A DNA stretch of 64,000 bases from Marinobacter vinifirmus (lineage in GTDB: Bacteria; Pseudomonadota; Gammaproteobacteria; Pseudomonadales; Oleiphilaceae), in assembly GCF_002258215.1 (NCBI RefSeq), contig NZ_NEFY01000008.1, positions 62,001 to 126,000 on the forward strand, read 5' to 3'. The first letter of the stretch is position 1. The number at the start of each line of letters is the position of its first letter. Positions 27,919 to 36,272 of this stretch are shown one piece after another. The position numbers and the translations under genes are program-made. Below the pieces are notes generated by a model. That model saw only the letters and a list, made by a program, of their open reading frames with translations, had not been told where the DNA came from and searched no databases.

Positions 27919-28799
27919 GTGCTTCTGTTATTGCTTTTGCCGATGTACTCCAAGAAGCGTTTGGCCCGCTTGGATGGATGCCAATCCCAGATGGAGAGCT
28001 TCACCGGTTTCATGTGCCGGGCGATAGCCGTGGAACCACTAACGGCTGGTATGTTCTGTTTCTGGATGGTATCCCGGCTGGGGTTTATGGAACTTGGAAG
28101 GATGGTAAAACCAGAAGATGGTGTGCTCGACAGCCAGCTAGCCGTGCGGAAGCTAGACAGGTTGCTGAGCGTGTAAGGCTGGCCATTCGCCAACGTGAAG
28201 CGGCAAGGGCTGAGGCGCAGAGGGCTGCGGCGGAGCGGGCTAATCAAATATGGCCCAATGCCCAGCCTGCTAACCCGAGGCATTTTTACCTTGAAGGAAA
28301 GCGAACCCCGCCGTACCAGACGCGCCAAAATGGCGAAACTCTGTGGATACCGATTTACGGTGATGGTTTGTTGGTCAACCTACAACAGATCACGCCGGAC
28401 GGGAAGAAGCGCTTTCTGAAGGGAGGCAGAATAAAGGGGTGTTACTCACCCCTCGGCCAACCAGAACCCGAAAAGCCGTTGTACGTCTGCGAAGGCTTTG
28501 CCACAGGGGCCACGATCCATGCGGAGACAGGTGCGGCGGTGGCATGTGCTATGACAGCGCAGAACCTGCTGAGTGTGGGGCGCTATCTGCGGCAGCGTTA
28601 CCCAAGAAGCTCACTGATTATCGCCGGTGATGATGATCGTAAAGCGGCATCTGAAGGCAAGGGTAACGCTGGCGTTGAATGCGCGACGAAAGCTGCTCAG
28701 GAGCTGGGTTGCGCGTTGGTGTTGCCCGACTTTCCGCCGGAGGCCCCTCTTGAACTCTCGGATTTTAACGACCTGGCGGTTTGGAGGGCGACAAAGTGA
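27915..28799 (+). CDS. Toprim-domain primase-like protein
   Basis: A 294-aa protein likely to prime replication of the excised element. The C-terminal half is a Toprim domain: acidic Glu193 in LYVCEGFATGATIHAETGAA and the DDD triplet at 239-241 (LIIAGDDDRK), the metal-binding pattern of DnaG-type primases. Residues 80-112 form a charged, Ala/Arg/Glu-rich helix joining it to an N-terminal domain. I see no CxxC zinc finger, which phage P4-alpha-like primases usually have. It is coupled to the next gene by a GTGA overlap, forming a primase-helicase pair. Confidence 0.88.
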   Translation: MSASVIAFADVLQEAFGPLGWMPIPDGELHRFHVPGDSRGTTNGWYVLFLDGIPAGVYGTWKDGKTRRWCARQPASRAEARQVAERVRLAIRQREAARAEAQRAAAERANQIWPNAQPANPRHFYLEGKRTPPYQTRQNGETLWIPIYGDGLLVNLQQITPDGKKRFLKGGRIKGCYSPLGQPEPEKPLYVCEGFATGATIHAETGAAVACAMTAQNLLSVGRYLRQRYPRSSLIIAGDDDRKAASEGKGNAGVECATKAAQELGCALVLPDFPPEAPLELSDFNDLAVWRATK

Positions 28800-30010
28800 A
28801 CGCAGTGACGATGTCGCCTTTGATACCGACGCCCATGTATCCGCAACCGGAAACGCCCTTCAGCTTTGTGGCAGCCGCCAACATGCCGGTAAACCCCATT
28901 GCCTGGCTGGTTGAGGGGTATATCGAAGAAGATGCGATTGCAGTTATGTATGGCGCTCCGGGCAAGGGGAAGTCATTCCTTGCCTTGGATGTCTCCTGCT
29001 GTATCGCCAGCAAAACGCAGTTCCATGGGCGCCACGTGAAGCCCGGGGCGGTGTTCTATATCGCGGGTGAGGGTCACAACGGCCTGGCACGACGGCTGCG
29101 GGCCTGGGCCCAGCTTAACCAGCAAGAGATGCCGGAGCTGTTGTTCATCTCGGAGGCCGCTGCTGAACTATCCAGTAGCACCAGCGCCGCAAGCGTGGCC
29201 CAGGCTGTCCAACAGCTGGCGGACGCGACGGGTGAAACTCCAGTGCTGATCGTTATCGACACATTGGCCCGGAACTTCGGAGGCGACGAGAACAGCGCAA
29301 CCGATATGGGCCAGTTTGTTCGCAACGCTGACACACTGCGCCGACGCTGGAACGCCACAGTGCTCATTGTTCATCACAGTGGAAAGGATGGAGACAGAGG
29401 AGCCCGGGGTTCTTCTGCCCTGAAAGGTGCTGCGGATGCCGAGTACGAGGTGAATCGCGGCAATGAGGACAAGCTGATCCGCCTAATCCCCAGGAAGATG
29501 AAAGATGCGGAGGAGCCAGAGCCCCTTGCCTTTGAGTTGGTCGGTGTACCAATTCAGGATGACTCGGGGAATCCGATAATGGGAGCAGCCTTGAAGTCCG
29601 CTGAATACACCATGCCGGAGCCAGATACCGAAAGGTTAGGTAAGAAGCAGAAGGCTGCCCTGGATGTTCTGGAGCGGCTTCACAACGAGATAGCTGAGAG
29701 GCTTGCCAGCCAGGGCAGGGAGGATCACCCGGTCAACGTCACCACGAAGCAATGGAAGCAGTCTTGCGAAGAGGAAGGTGTGCCCCGGCAACGCTTTCAC
29801 GATGCGAAGAATACCTTGGTTGAGAGGGGGAAGATTCGGATTGATGGGCCGCATGTTTACCTTGTCCGTCCGGATTGGAACCCCATAGGGACACCGGACA
29901 GGACGGACAGTGCGAATAGCACCAAAAACGGACAAAGCGGACAGGAACCGGACAATATCCGGACAGCGACCGGACAAAATACCCAGCCAGAAAAACAGGG
30001 GAGGGAATGA
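28796..30010 (+). CDS. RepA-like hexameric helicase/ATPase (AAA_25)
   Basis: A 404-aa RecA-fold ATPase, probably the replicative helicase of the element. Walker A is GAPGKGKS (53-60); a Walker B-like VLIVIDTLARNFGGDENSA follows, then VLIVHHSGKDGDRGARGSSA, the sensor and arginine-finger region of RepA-type proteins. The C-terminal third is a linker with a predicted winged helix (VTTKQWKQSCEEEGVPRQRF). The GTG at 28796 overlaps the primase stop and has GGAGGG 7 bp upstream. The last about 40 residues are low-complexity, with repeated GQ and TG pairs. Confidence 0.9.
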   Translation: MNAVTMSPLIPTPMYPQPETPFSFVAAANMPVNPIAWLVEGYIEEDAIAVMYGAPGKGKSFLALDVSCCIASKTQFHGRHVKPGAVFYIAGEGHNGLARRLRAWAQLNQQEMPELLFISEAAAELSSSTSAASVAQAVQQLADATGETPVLIVIDTLARNFGGDENSATDMGQFVRNADTLRRRWNATVLIVHHSGKDGDRGARGSSALKGAADAEYEVNRGNEDKLIRLIPRKMKDAEEPEPLAFELVGVPIQDDSGNPIMGAALKSAEYTMPEPDTERLGKKQKAALDVLERLHNEIAERLASQGREDHPVNVTTKQWKQSCEEEGVPRQRFHDAKNTLVERGKIRIDGPHVYLVRPDWNPIGTPDRTDSANSTKNGQSGQEPDNIRTATGQNTQPEKQGRE

Positions 30011-30618
30011 CCATGGCAGACCTAATGCCCCAGAAGCAGCAGGAAGTGGCGCGCGACCAGAGGCGTGCGGAACAGACTCTCGCTCAAACCATAACCACCC
30101 CGGAATGTCTCAGCGCCTCAGTGCTGACTATCTGCCAGAGCGTGGATCACTCCAACGTGACCGAGCTGGTAGCTGAGCTCAAAAGGCAGTCGAGTGCCAT
30201 TAATGCGGATGACCTCTCCCGGGCTGAGGCCATGCTAACGGCCCAGGCGCACACTCTGGATGGCCTGTTCGCCAAGTTAACCACCGACGCGCTCGCAAGC
30301 GGCAACCTTGAGAAACTGGAGCGCTATATGAAGCTGGCACTCAAGGCTCAGAACCAGGCCAGGGCCACCCTGCAAACACTGGTTGAGCTGAAGGCGCCAA
30401 AGAGGGTTGCCTTCGTTCAGCAGGCCAACATTGGTAACCAGGTACAGGTTAACAACGAAGGACAACGCGCGCGCACGCGGAAAAAACGAAAAGCGCCAAA
30501 CAAACTATTGGAGGCAGATCATGGCGAATGGCTGGACACCAGAACGGCGGGCAAAGCAGGCGGAGATGATCCGGCAATGGCAACCGTGGAAAGACAGCAC
30601 CGGCCCCACAAGCGATGA
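30007..30618 (+). CDS. Phage-type protein with coiled-coil character, unknown
   Basis: A 203-aa protein (MADLMPQKQQEVARDQRRAE near the start), overlapping the helicase gene by 4 bp. The middle (about 55-135) is helical: LTTDALASGNLEKLERYMKL then ALKAQNQARATLQTLVELK. A VAFVQQANIGNQVQVNN segment and a very basic stretch ARTRKKRK follow. Similar small proteins appear in prophages and islands near replication genes. No enzymatic motif is visible. A possible DNA-binding or packaging accessory. Confidence 0.72.
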   Translation: MTMADLMPQKQQEVARDQRRAEQTLAQTITTPECLSASVLTICQSVDHSNVTELVAELKRQSSAINADDLSRAEAMLTAQAHTLDGLFAKLTTDALASGNLEKLERYMKLALKAQNQARATLQTLVELKAPKRVAFVQQANIGNQVQVNNEGQRARTRKKRKAPNKLLEADHGEWLDTRTAGKAGGDDPAMATVERQHRPHKR

Positions 30619-30730
30619 TGGCAAAGCCAAGGTCTCACGCAATGCCTGGAAAGGTGGTGTTAGGCCGCAGCTTAGGGAACTGTCGAAGGCGCTCAAGGAG
30701 GTGGAACAACAGCGGCGGGAGCTTTTATAG
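30521..30730 (+). CDS. 69-aa phage/island protein of the WTPERRAKQA type
   Basis: Starts MANGWTPERRAKQAEMIRQW and continues QPWKDSTGPTSDDGKAKVSR, a pattern common in small prophage-encoded proteins of unknown role. The ATG at 30521 has GGAGG 6 bp upstream and lies inside the end of the preceding gene in another frame (98-bp overlap). It is basic and soluble, and is the last rightward gene of the element; the leftward cargo genes converge on it 24 bp later. Confidence 0.75.
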   Translation: MANGWTPERRAKQAEMIRQWQPWKDSTGPTSDDGKAKVSRNAWKGGVRPQLRELSKALKEVEQQRRELL

Positions 30731-30753
30731 GCCCCGCCGGCCGGTTCACTGGG

Positions 30754-31056
30754 TTAGCCATACCCACGTTCAAGGTAACCAGATATCCGGGTGTTGCTCC
30801 AGTCGTTGGCCGCTGTGAGCAACTCATCCCGCAAGTAGGCCACCACATCCTGTGTCGCGACCGGGTAGGTTTCGCGCTCTTCCTCCAGCTTGGTATCCCA
30901 GTCGTCGCCTTCCTGCGTTAAAAGCCAGAGCGCATCCAGTTCATGGGGGAGAAGCCGCTTTACCCGATTCTCAATGAACGTGTCCATGGTGGCTAGGTAG
31001 GCATCCCAGTAAAACGAGTGCTCCTTTGACCTGCTGCTGTTGAACACAGATTTCAT
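30754..31056 (-). CDS. 100-aa acidic protein downstream of the Type ISP gene, unknown
   Basis: Reads MKSVFNSSRSKEHSFYWDAY then LATMDTFIENRVKRLLPHEL. It is acidic, especially QEGDDWDTKLEEERETY, with no signal or membrane segment. The start overlaps the stop of the 68-aa ORF by 4 bp (ATGA). It ends 24 bp from the convergent rightward operon. An acidic small protein beside a restriction enzyme could be a DNA mimic or regulator, but nothing in the sequence proves this. Confidence 0.6.
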   Translation of the reverse strand: MKSVFNSSRSKEHSFYWDAYLATMDTFIENRVKRLLPHELDALWLLTQEGDDWDTKLEEERETYPVATQDVVAYLRDELLTAANDWSNTRISGYLERGYG

Positions 31057-31259
31057 CCCAGATTGTTCCCCAGACCGGAGTCCTCACCGGATAAAAGGCT
31101 TTCCTTCATGCCCTGGAGGTCTCTAATACAGCCCGTTATAAGATTTTTCGTAAGAGTTTGTCCGAGATCCTGAGTGATTCGGTGTTCAGTAAGCTTCCTT
31201 GCAATATTCTTCGTTTCCTTGTGGTTGTCAGATATCCAGAGGTGGTAGGGCGTTGACAA
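31053..31259 (-). CDS. 68-aa ORF overlapping the 3' end of the Type ISP gene
   Basis: Begins with a TTG at 31259, inside the last codons of the restriction gene (32-bp overlap), and reads STPYHLWISDNHKETKNIAR then KLTEHRITQDLGQTLTKNL. No clear Shine-Dalgarno is visible, so translation would depend on ribosomes finishing the restriction gene. It overlaps the next gene by an ATGA, which is the main support for it being real. No known family recognised; start uncertain. Confidence 0.42.
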   Translation of the reverse strand: MSTPYHLWISDNHKETKNIARKLTEHRITQDLGQTLTKNLITGCIRDLQGMKESLLSGEDSGLGNNLG

Positions 31260-34200
31260 TTTTTTGGGTTTCTAGACTGACTGTGACCACACGCTGGAAC
31301 AGCTCCAAGGGGTACTTTGGGTTACCCATGGTTTCTATGGCCCAGTTGTTTGCGTCATTGACGATACCACTCGCTTTGTGAGCTTTGACTCCTTGACGTT
31401 CCATAACCCAGTCTAATGCGGCTTTTCCATTGACTGTGTATTCCCAAGCATTTCTCGGAATACCGCTAAGGGTGATGCTTCTGTTGTAAATCACAGTGCT
31501 TAGGTCGTTGATCTTTTTGCCAGTGTTTGGGTCTGTGATCTTTGCGAACTTCATTTTCTCAACACGGTAGTCAGCATCGGTTAGTTTGCCTTTGCTTTTG
31601 GTTTCGATGGTAAGAGGGAAGGGCGTAGCTGACTCGTAGTTCAGGTGGAGGTCAGCTAAGGTGCGACCGGCATTGCAAAATGCCCAGAAATCATCAACCT
31701 TTCGCACAGCTGGGATGCGAGGGAGCTCTTTGCTGAGATTATCAGCGTACCGTTCACGATAGTCTCTAGAGTGTAAAATGCCGTAGACATAGTAAAATAG
31801 GTCGTCTTTGTTGAGTTGTGTTCCAGGGTAAGAGGATTGGAAATGCTCTAAGCCACTGTCACTAATGGCATCCTTACGTTTCAGACGACTGCTAGCTCCA
31901 TCGGAGAAAAGATCGTAATCATTTCTTTCTAACCCGTTGCTTTTCTCGTAATAGTAAAGAGGGAAGCACTGGCCTTTCTCTATAATGTCATAGCTGGGAG
32001 GTAGCTGGGATACGAGTGCTGAAAACCCACTTCTATCTCCTACGCCCGATACACAGATCACGAGATTCTCAGCTTCAGCGTTGGGAAAGATGCGCGGCAT
32101 TTGAAGAATCATTTCGTTAAAGATGCGGTTAAAGTAGAGCCACTGTTTTGTAAACGGACGATATAGGCTGGGGACTAAGCAGCTGTTATCAAATTTATAA
32201 AGGCGGCCTTTCACGAGGTTTTGTTTTAAGCCTCGCGTCCAGCTAATTTTTGTTGGATCAGCATCAACAAAGTTGTCCACGAGCTCCTGTCGTTGTTTCT
32301 CATCTACATCACTGGATGTGCTACCGAAGCGAGTTACCTCAGAGTTGTAGAAGTCAATCATGCGTGTCATGTTGGCTGTGACGGCAGCCTTGGAAGAGTT
32401 GTAGCACCAAGCATCACGGTTGGTCTTTACGCCGCCTGAGTAGTTGCTAAAAACTCCGGCACCGCTTTTTTTGTCTCCTATTGGAATAAACTGGGAGAAG
32501 CCCTCATCTCGTTGGCGAAGCCAGTCTCCGTGGGCGTTTGGGATTATGGACTTCCAGCTGTCTATTCCGGAAGTGCTTTCAAGGCTGACAAGTTTGTTTA
32601 GCTTTTCGTCTAAGCTAAGATCATCTCCAATATCGTAATAATACACTTTCCCAATTTCAGGCGCGTCCGGGTTTTTGACCAGTAGAGAAATTGCTATCCC
32701 AGCCATGCTCCCACTGCCGAAAACATTCTGTCCTTCCTTAGCCCTCCCTTTGCTAAGCATATTTTTTCGGATGTCCCCCCTAAGGTTGAGCACATAGATA
32801 CTGCTAAACTCTTCAGCTAAACATAGGCGAACTCCATCCATTGCAGGTTTTTCAAGAAAGCCGCCATTGGTAACAAAACCAACTATTCCTGCTTCGCCTA
32901 TTCGGTTGCTGGCCCATCGAATGGCGCGAATGTAGCTGTCATACAATGAATTTTTTAGCGTTGCCTGCGATCTGGACGCATAGGTGTTTCGAATCTGTGC
33001 GTCTAAGGCTGGGTAGTCAACATTTGCGTTATTGGCGTTGGCATCCCCCTGTCCCACTGAATATGGTGGGTTCCCTACAATTACCCGAATGTCGAGTTCT
33101 TTTTGTCGTTTGCGCCGCTCACTGTTGTCCTCAAGGAGTGAATCGACCAAATCATCTTTCTCGTACATTTGGAACGTGTCAGTCAGGCAAATGCCTTGAA
33201 ATGGAATGTAGTCACCACCCACTAAGCCGTGATAAACGGCTTCGATGTTGATTGCTGCGATGTAGTAGGCGAGCAGCACCAATTCGTTAGCATGGATCTC
33301 ATTACGATATTTATGGGCAAGCTCCTCTTGTCTGATGAATCCTGATTGGAGTAGCCGCGTGATAAATGTACCAGTGCCGGTGAATGGATCAATAATATGT
33401 ACGCCTTTACTGCCAAGCGTTTGGTCGAATTCTTTATGAAGCAGATGATTTACGCTATGGAGTATGAAATCCACGATCTCCACAGGGGTATACACGATGC
33501 CCAGCTTATCGCGTAGTCGAGGGAAAGCGTTGGCAAAGAACTTGTCGTAGAGTTCCACGATGATCCTTTGTTTGCCAGCTGCGTTGTTGATGCCTGAAGC
33601 TCGCATACGAACGCTCTGGTAGAACTTCTCCAGGGTATCGGCTTCTTTGTTCAGTTGGTGTTCTTGTAGTGCGTTCAACACCGATTGCATAGCCAAGGAC
33701 ATGGGGTTGTGACTGGCGAAGCTATAGTTTTCGAAGAGAGCGTCAAACACCGGCTTGGTGATCAGATGTTGGGCGAGCATTTCAATGATTTCGGCATCAC
33801 TGATGCTGTCGTTTAGGTCGTCTCGGAGTTCAGTAGCGAAGGCTTCGAATGTGGCCCGCTCGCTAATGTTGTCGGGGTTTTCTAAAATGCCCTGAATTCT
33901 GTCGATATGGGTGCGGGCAATCTTGGCAATGTCGTTGGCCCAGTCTTCCCAGTGCTGGCGGTTGCCACACTTCTCGACAATCTTGGCATAGATGGCGCGC
34001 TCGATTTCACCGACTTCGTAGGTGAGCTCTCCTTGAGTCATCTGGCCTTCGGTGTCATAGCCGGCAGGCTTTTCACCGATACCATATTTTCCCTTTCCGG
34101 CATTCTTGTTCTTAGTTGCGCTGCTCCGCTTGGTCTTCTTATCTACTTTGTCGGTGATGGCGATGACTTCCATCTTGTGCCGATCAGGCCCGTTCAAATC

Positions 34201-36147
34201 CAGCTTGTTGATAGTGGAGTCAAAGCTATCATCGTGAGAACGCAGTGCCTGGAGCACCTGCCAGACTACTTTATAGGTATGATTGTCATTGAGTGCCTCA
34301 TGGGCTTCCATACCGGCAGGGATCACCACAGGAAGCACCACGTAGCCGCGTTTTTTGCCGGGGGCGTTACGCATCACTCGACCAACGGATTGCACTACAT
34401 CTACTTGAGAATTGCGCGGGGTGAGGAACAGCACAGAGTCCAGTGCCGGCACATCCACGCCCTCGGATAGACAACGCACGTTGCTCAGTATGCGGCAGGT
34501 GTTGGGCGGGGTTTCTTCTTTCAGCCAGGTAAGCTGAGCTTCTTTCTGACTGGCGTTCATGCCTCCGTCCACGTGCGCGGCTTCGCAGATGAGGCGGGCG
34601 TCTTCATCAAGCTCTTCGGATTCCTGATAAGCCTCAACTACGGATTGGAACATGTTAGCGATGTTGATGGAGCTAACTTTGTGCTTGGTGCCTTTATAGT
34701 TGGGAGAGATCACCTGACAAAAGGCTACCGCGCGTTTCATTGGCTGGTCATCCCCTGTCAGGCCCTCAGCTAACCCTTGTTTTGACAACGCTTTCCAGCA
34801 CCCGACGATTTTCGCCGCGTCGTCAACTTTGAGCTGGTTATCCTCATCCTTCAACAGGTTCTGGAGGCGACGGCTGATAACACTTTCTTCCACGGTTAGA
34901 ACCAGCACCTTGTAATCCACGAGCAGGCCGCGCTGAACCGCCTCGGAGAAGTTAATGATGAAGAGTTCTTTGCCATAGAGCGCTTCGTCGTCCATCGAGC
35001 AGAGCGTTACATCACCGGATTCGGCTTTGACCTTCGCACTATCGCCATAGATTCGGGGTGTAGCGGTCATATAAAGGCGCTTGGCAGCGCGAATGTATTC
35101 GGCATCGTGAATCCGCACGAAGTTGCTTTCGTCGTCTTCGCCAAAGGTGGCGCCGGTGGTTCGATGAGCTTCGTCGCAGATGACAAGATCGAAGTCTGCC
35201 AGGTTGTGGTCGTGCTGGGCGCGACTTATTACGTCGATGGAGTGATAGGTAGAGAACACCACGCTCATGCTGTCATTGTCATGGCGTTTGAGCATTTCCG
35301 CCGCAAGTCGGTCAGGCTTAGTGGTTGCTGGGTAGCGCAGTTCATGCGTAAACACCTGAACGGCATCATCCTCAGCCTTACGTTTTTTGCCCACATCGCT
35401 GTCAGAACAAACGGCAAAGCTGTGGAGTGGGGTATCACTCTCCTGTGTCCACTCGGTCAGTGTCTGTGATAGCAGAGAGAGGCTGGGTACCAAAAACAGC
35501 ACACGCTTGCCTTTGCCCGCCAGTTGTTCGGCAATTTTCAAGCTGGTAAAGGTCTTACCTGTGCCGCAAGCCATGATCAGTTTGCCACGCTCAGCATGGT
35601 TCAGGCCGTAGGCGACGGAATTCAGGGCGGATTGCTGGTGTTCACGCAGTTGCTTCTTGGTTCTTAGAACAACGGCTTGTTTGTGCTGGTACTTTGCCCA
35701 GTCGATCTGGCTGTCTTCCAGCGCTTGGAGGTCGATTTTGCTGACAGGAGGTTGCTGGCCCTGTAACGCATCTTCCGCGTGATCACTCCAATTGTTGGTG
35801 GTGGTCACGATAATACGATGGGAAAAGGGCGCTTTACCGGAGGCCGTAAAGAAACTGTCAATGTCCTTTTTCTGGACTCGGTAGTCCTCTGCGTAAAGCT
35901 TGCACTGTATCGCGTGATACTCGCCGGTCCCTTTGGTGAGCGCTACCAGGTCAATACCCGTGTCGCGCCCATCCAGTCCCTGTTCCTTTGCCCAGTCAGA
36001 GTATGTCCAAACCTGCTTGTACAGGTCTCGATACGTTGCCTCGTTGCGCAGGTAGGTGCGAATCAGCTCTTCAAAGTAGGTGCCTTTCTCGCGTTCAGTA
36101 ACGGAGGTTGCGCGATAATGGTCGAGTAGGGCTGAAAGGGCTGACAT
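31228..36147 (-). CDS. Single-chain Type ISP restriction-modification enzyme
   Basis: A 1639-aa enzyme holding nuclease, ATP-driven translocase, methyltransferase and target recognition in one chain, like LlaGI and LlaBIII. In order: Mrr-like nuclease (DTGIDLVAL with Asp66, and Gln81-x-Lys83 in AIQCKLY); SF2 translocase with Walker A MACGTGKT (192-199), DEAH (325-328) and QSVGRVMR (586-593); helical coupler (about 700-880); N6-adenine methylase with DPFTGTG (920-926) and NPPY (1026-1029); a target-recognition region (about 1150-1450); and a C-terminal ISP-type domain. All active motifs are intact. The start follows AGGAACCCAACC. A TIR-like gene lies 125 bp upstream on the same strand. The coding sequence is AT-richer than the host's. 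Confidence 0.94.
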   Translation of the reverse strand: MSALSALLDHYRATSVTEREKGTYFEELIRTYLRNEATYRDLYKQVWTYSDWAKEQGLDGRDTGIDLVALTKGTGEYHAIQCKLYAEDYRVQKKDIDSFFTASGKAPFSHRIIVTTTNNWSDHAEDALQGQQPPVSKIDLQALEDSQIDWAKYQHKQAVVLRTKKQLREHQQSALNSVAYGLNHAERGKLIMACGTGKTFTSLKIAEQLAGKGKRVLFLVPSLSLLSQTLTEWTQESDTPLHSFAVCSDSDVGKKRKAEDDAVQVFTHELRYPATTKPDRLAAEMLKRHDNDSMSVVFSTYHSIDVISRAQHDHNLADFDLVICDEAHRTTGATFGEDDESNFVRIHDAEYIRAAKRLYMTATPRIYGDSAKVKAESGDVTLCSMDDEALYGKELFIINFSEAVQRGLLVDYKVLVLTVEESVISRRLQNLLKDEDNQLKVDDAAKIVGCWKALSKQGLAEGLTGDDQPMKRAVAFCQVISPNYKGTKHKVSSINIANMFQSVVEAYQESEELDEDARLICEAAHVDGGMNASQKEAQLTWLKEETPPNTCRILSNVRCLSEGVDVPALDSVLFLTPRNSQVDVVQSVGRVMRNAPGKKRGYVVLPVVIPAGMEAHEALNDNHTYKVVWQVLQALRSHDDSFDSTINKLDLNGPDRHKMEVIAITDKVDKKTKRSSATKNKNAGKGKYGIGEKPAGYDTEGQMTQGELTYEVGEIERAIYAKIVEKCGNRQHWEDWANDIAKIARTHIDRIQGILENPDNISERATFEAFATELRDDLNDSISDAEIIEMLAQHLITKPVFDALFENYSFASHNPMSLAMQSVLNALQEHQLNKEADTLEKFYQSVRMRASGINNAAGKQRIIVELYDKFFANAFPRLRDKLGIVYTPVEIVDFILHSVNHLLHKEFDQTLGSKGVHIIDPFTGTGTFITRLLQSGFIRQEELAHKYRNEIHANELVLLAYYIAAINIEAVYHGLVGGDYIPFQGICLTDTFQMYEKDDLVDSLLEDNSERRKRQKELDIRVIVGNPPYSVGQGDANANNANVDYPALDAQIRNTYASRSQATLKNSLYDSYIRAIRWASNRIGEAGIVGFVTNGGFLEKPAMDGVRLCLAEEFSSIYVLNLRGDIRKNMLSKGRAKEGQNVFGSGSMAGIAISLLVKNPDAPEIGKVYYYDIGDDLSLDEKLNKLVSLESTSGIDSWKSIIPNAHGDWLRQRDEGFSQFIPIGDKKSGAGVFSNYSGGVKTNRDAWCYNSSKAAVTANMTRMIDFYNSEVTRFGSTSSDVDEKQRQELVDNFVDADPTKISWTRGLKQNLVKGRLYKFDNSCLVPSLYRPFTKQWLYFNRIFNEMILQMPRIFPNAEAENLVICVSGVGDRSGFSALVSQLPPSYDIIEKGQCFPLYYYEKSNGLERNDYDLFSDGASSRLKRKDAISDSGLEHFQSSYPGTQLNKDDLFYYVYGILHSRDYRERYADNLSKELPRIPAVRKVDDFWAFCNAGRTLADLHLNYESATPFPLTIETKSKGKLTDADYRVEKMKFAKITDPNTGKKINDLSTVIYNRSITLSGIPRNAWEYTVNGKAALDWVMERQGVKAHKASGIVNDANNWAIETMGNPKYPLELFQRVVTVSLETQKIVNALPPLDI

Positions 36148-36272
36148 GGTTGGGTTCCTGTTTTTCTGGTGTTGTGCGAATGTCGTGCAAAATTGCGCAA
36201 GAGTCTACCTTGCCGTATCGAAGGATTCAGCTCGTTAGTTATGTTTTGACTTATGTCGGTGGATACTCTGGG

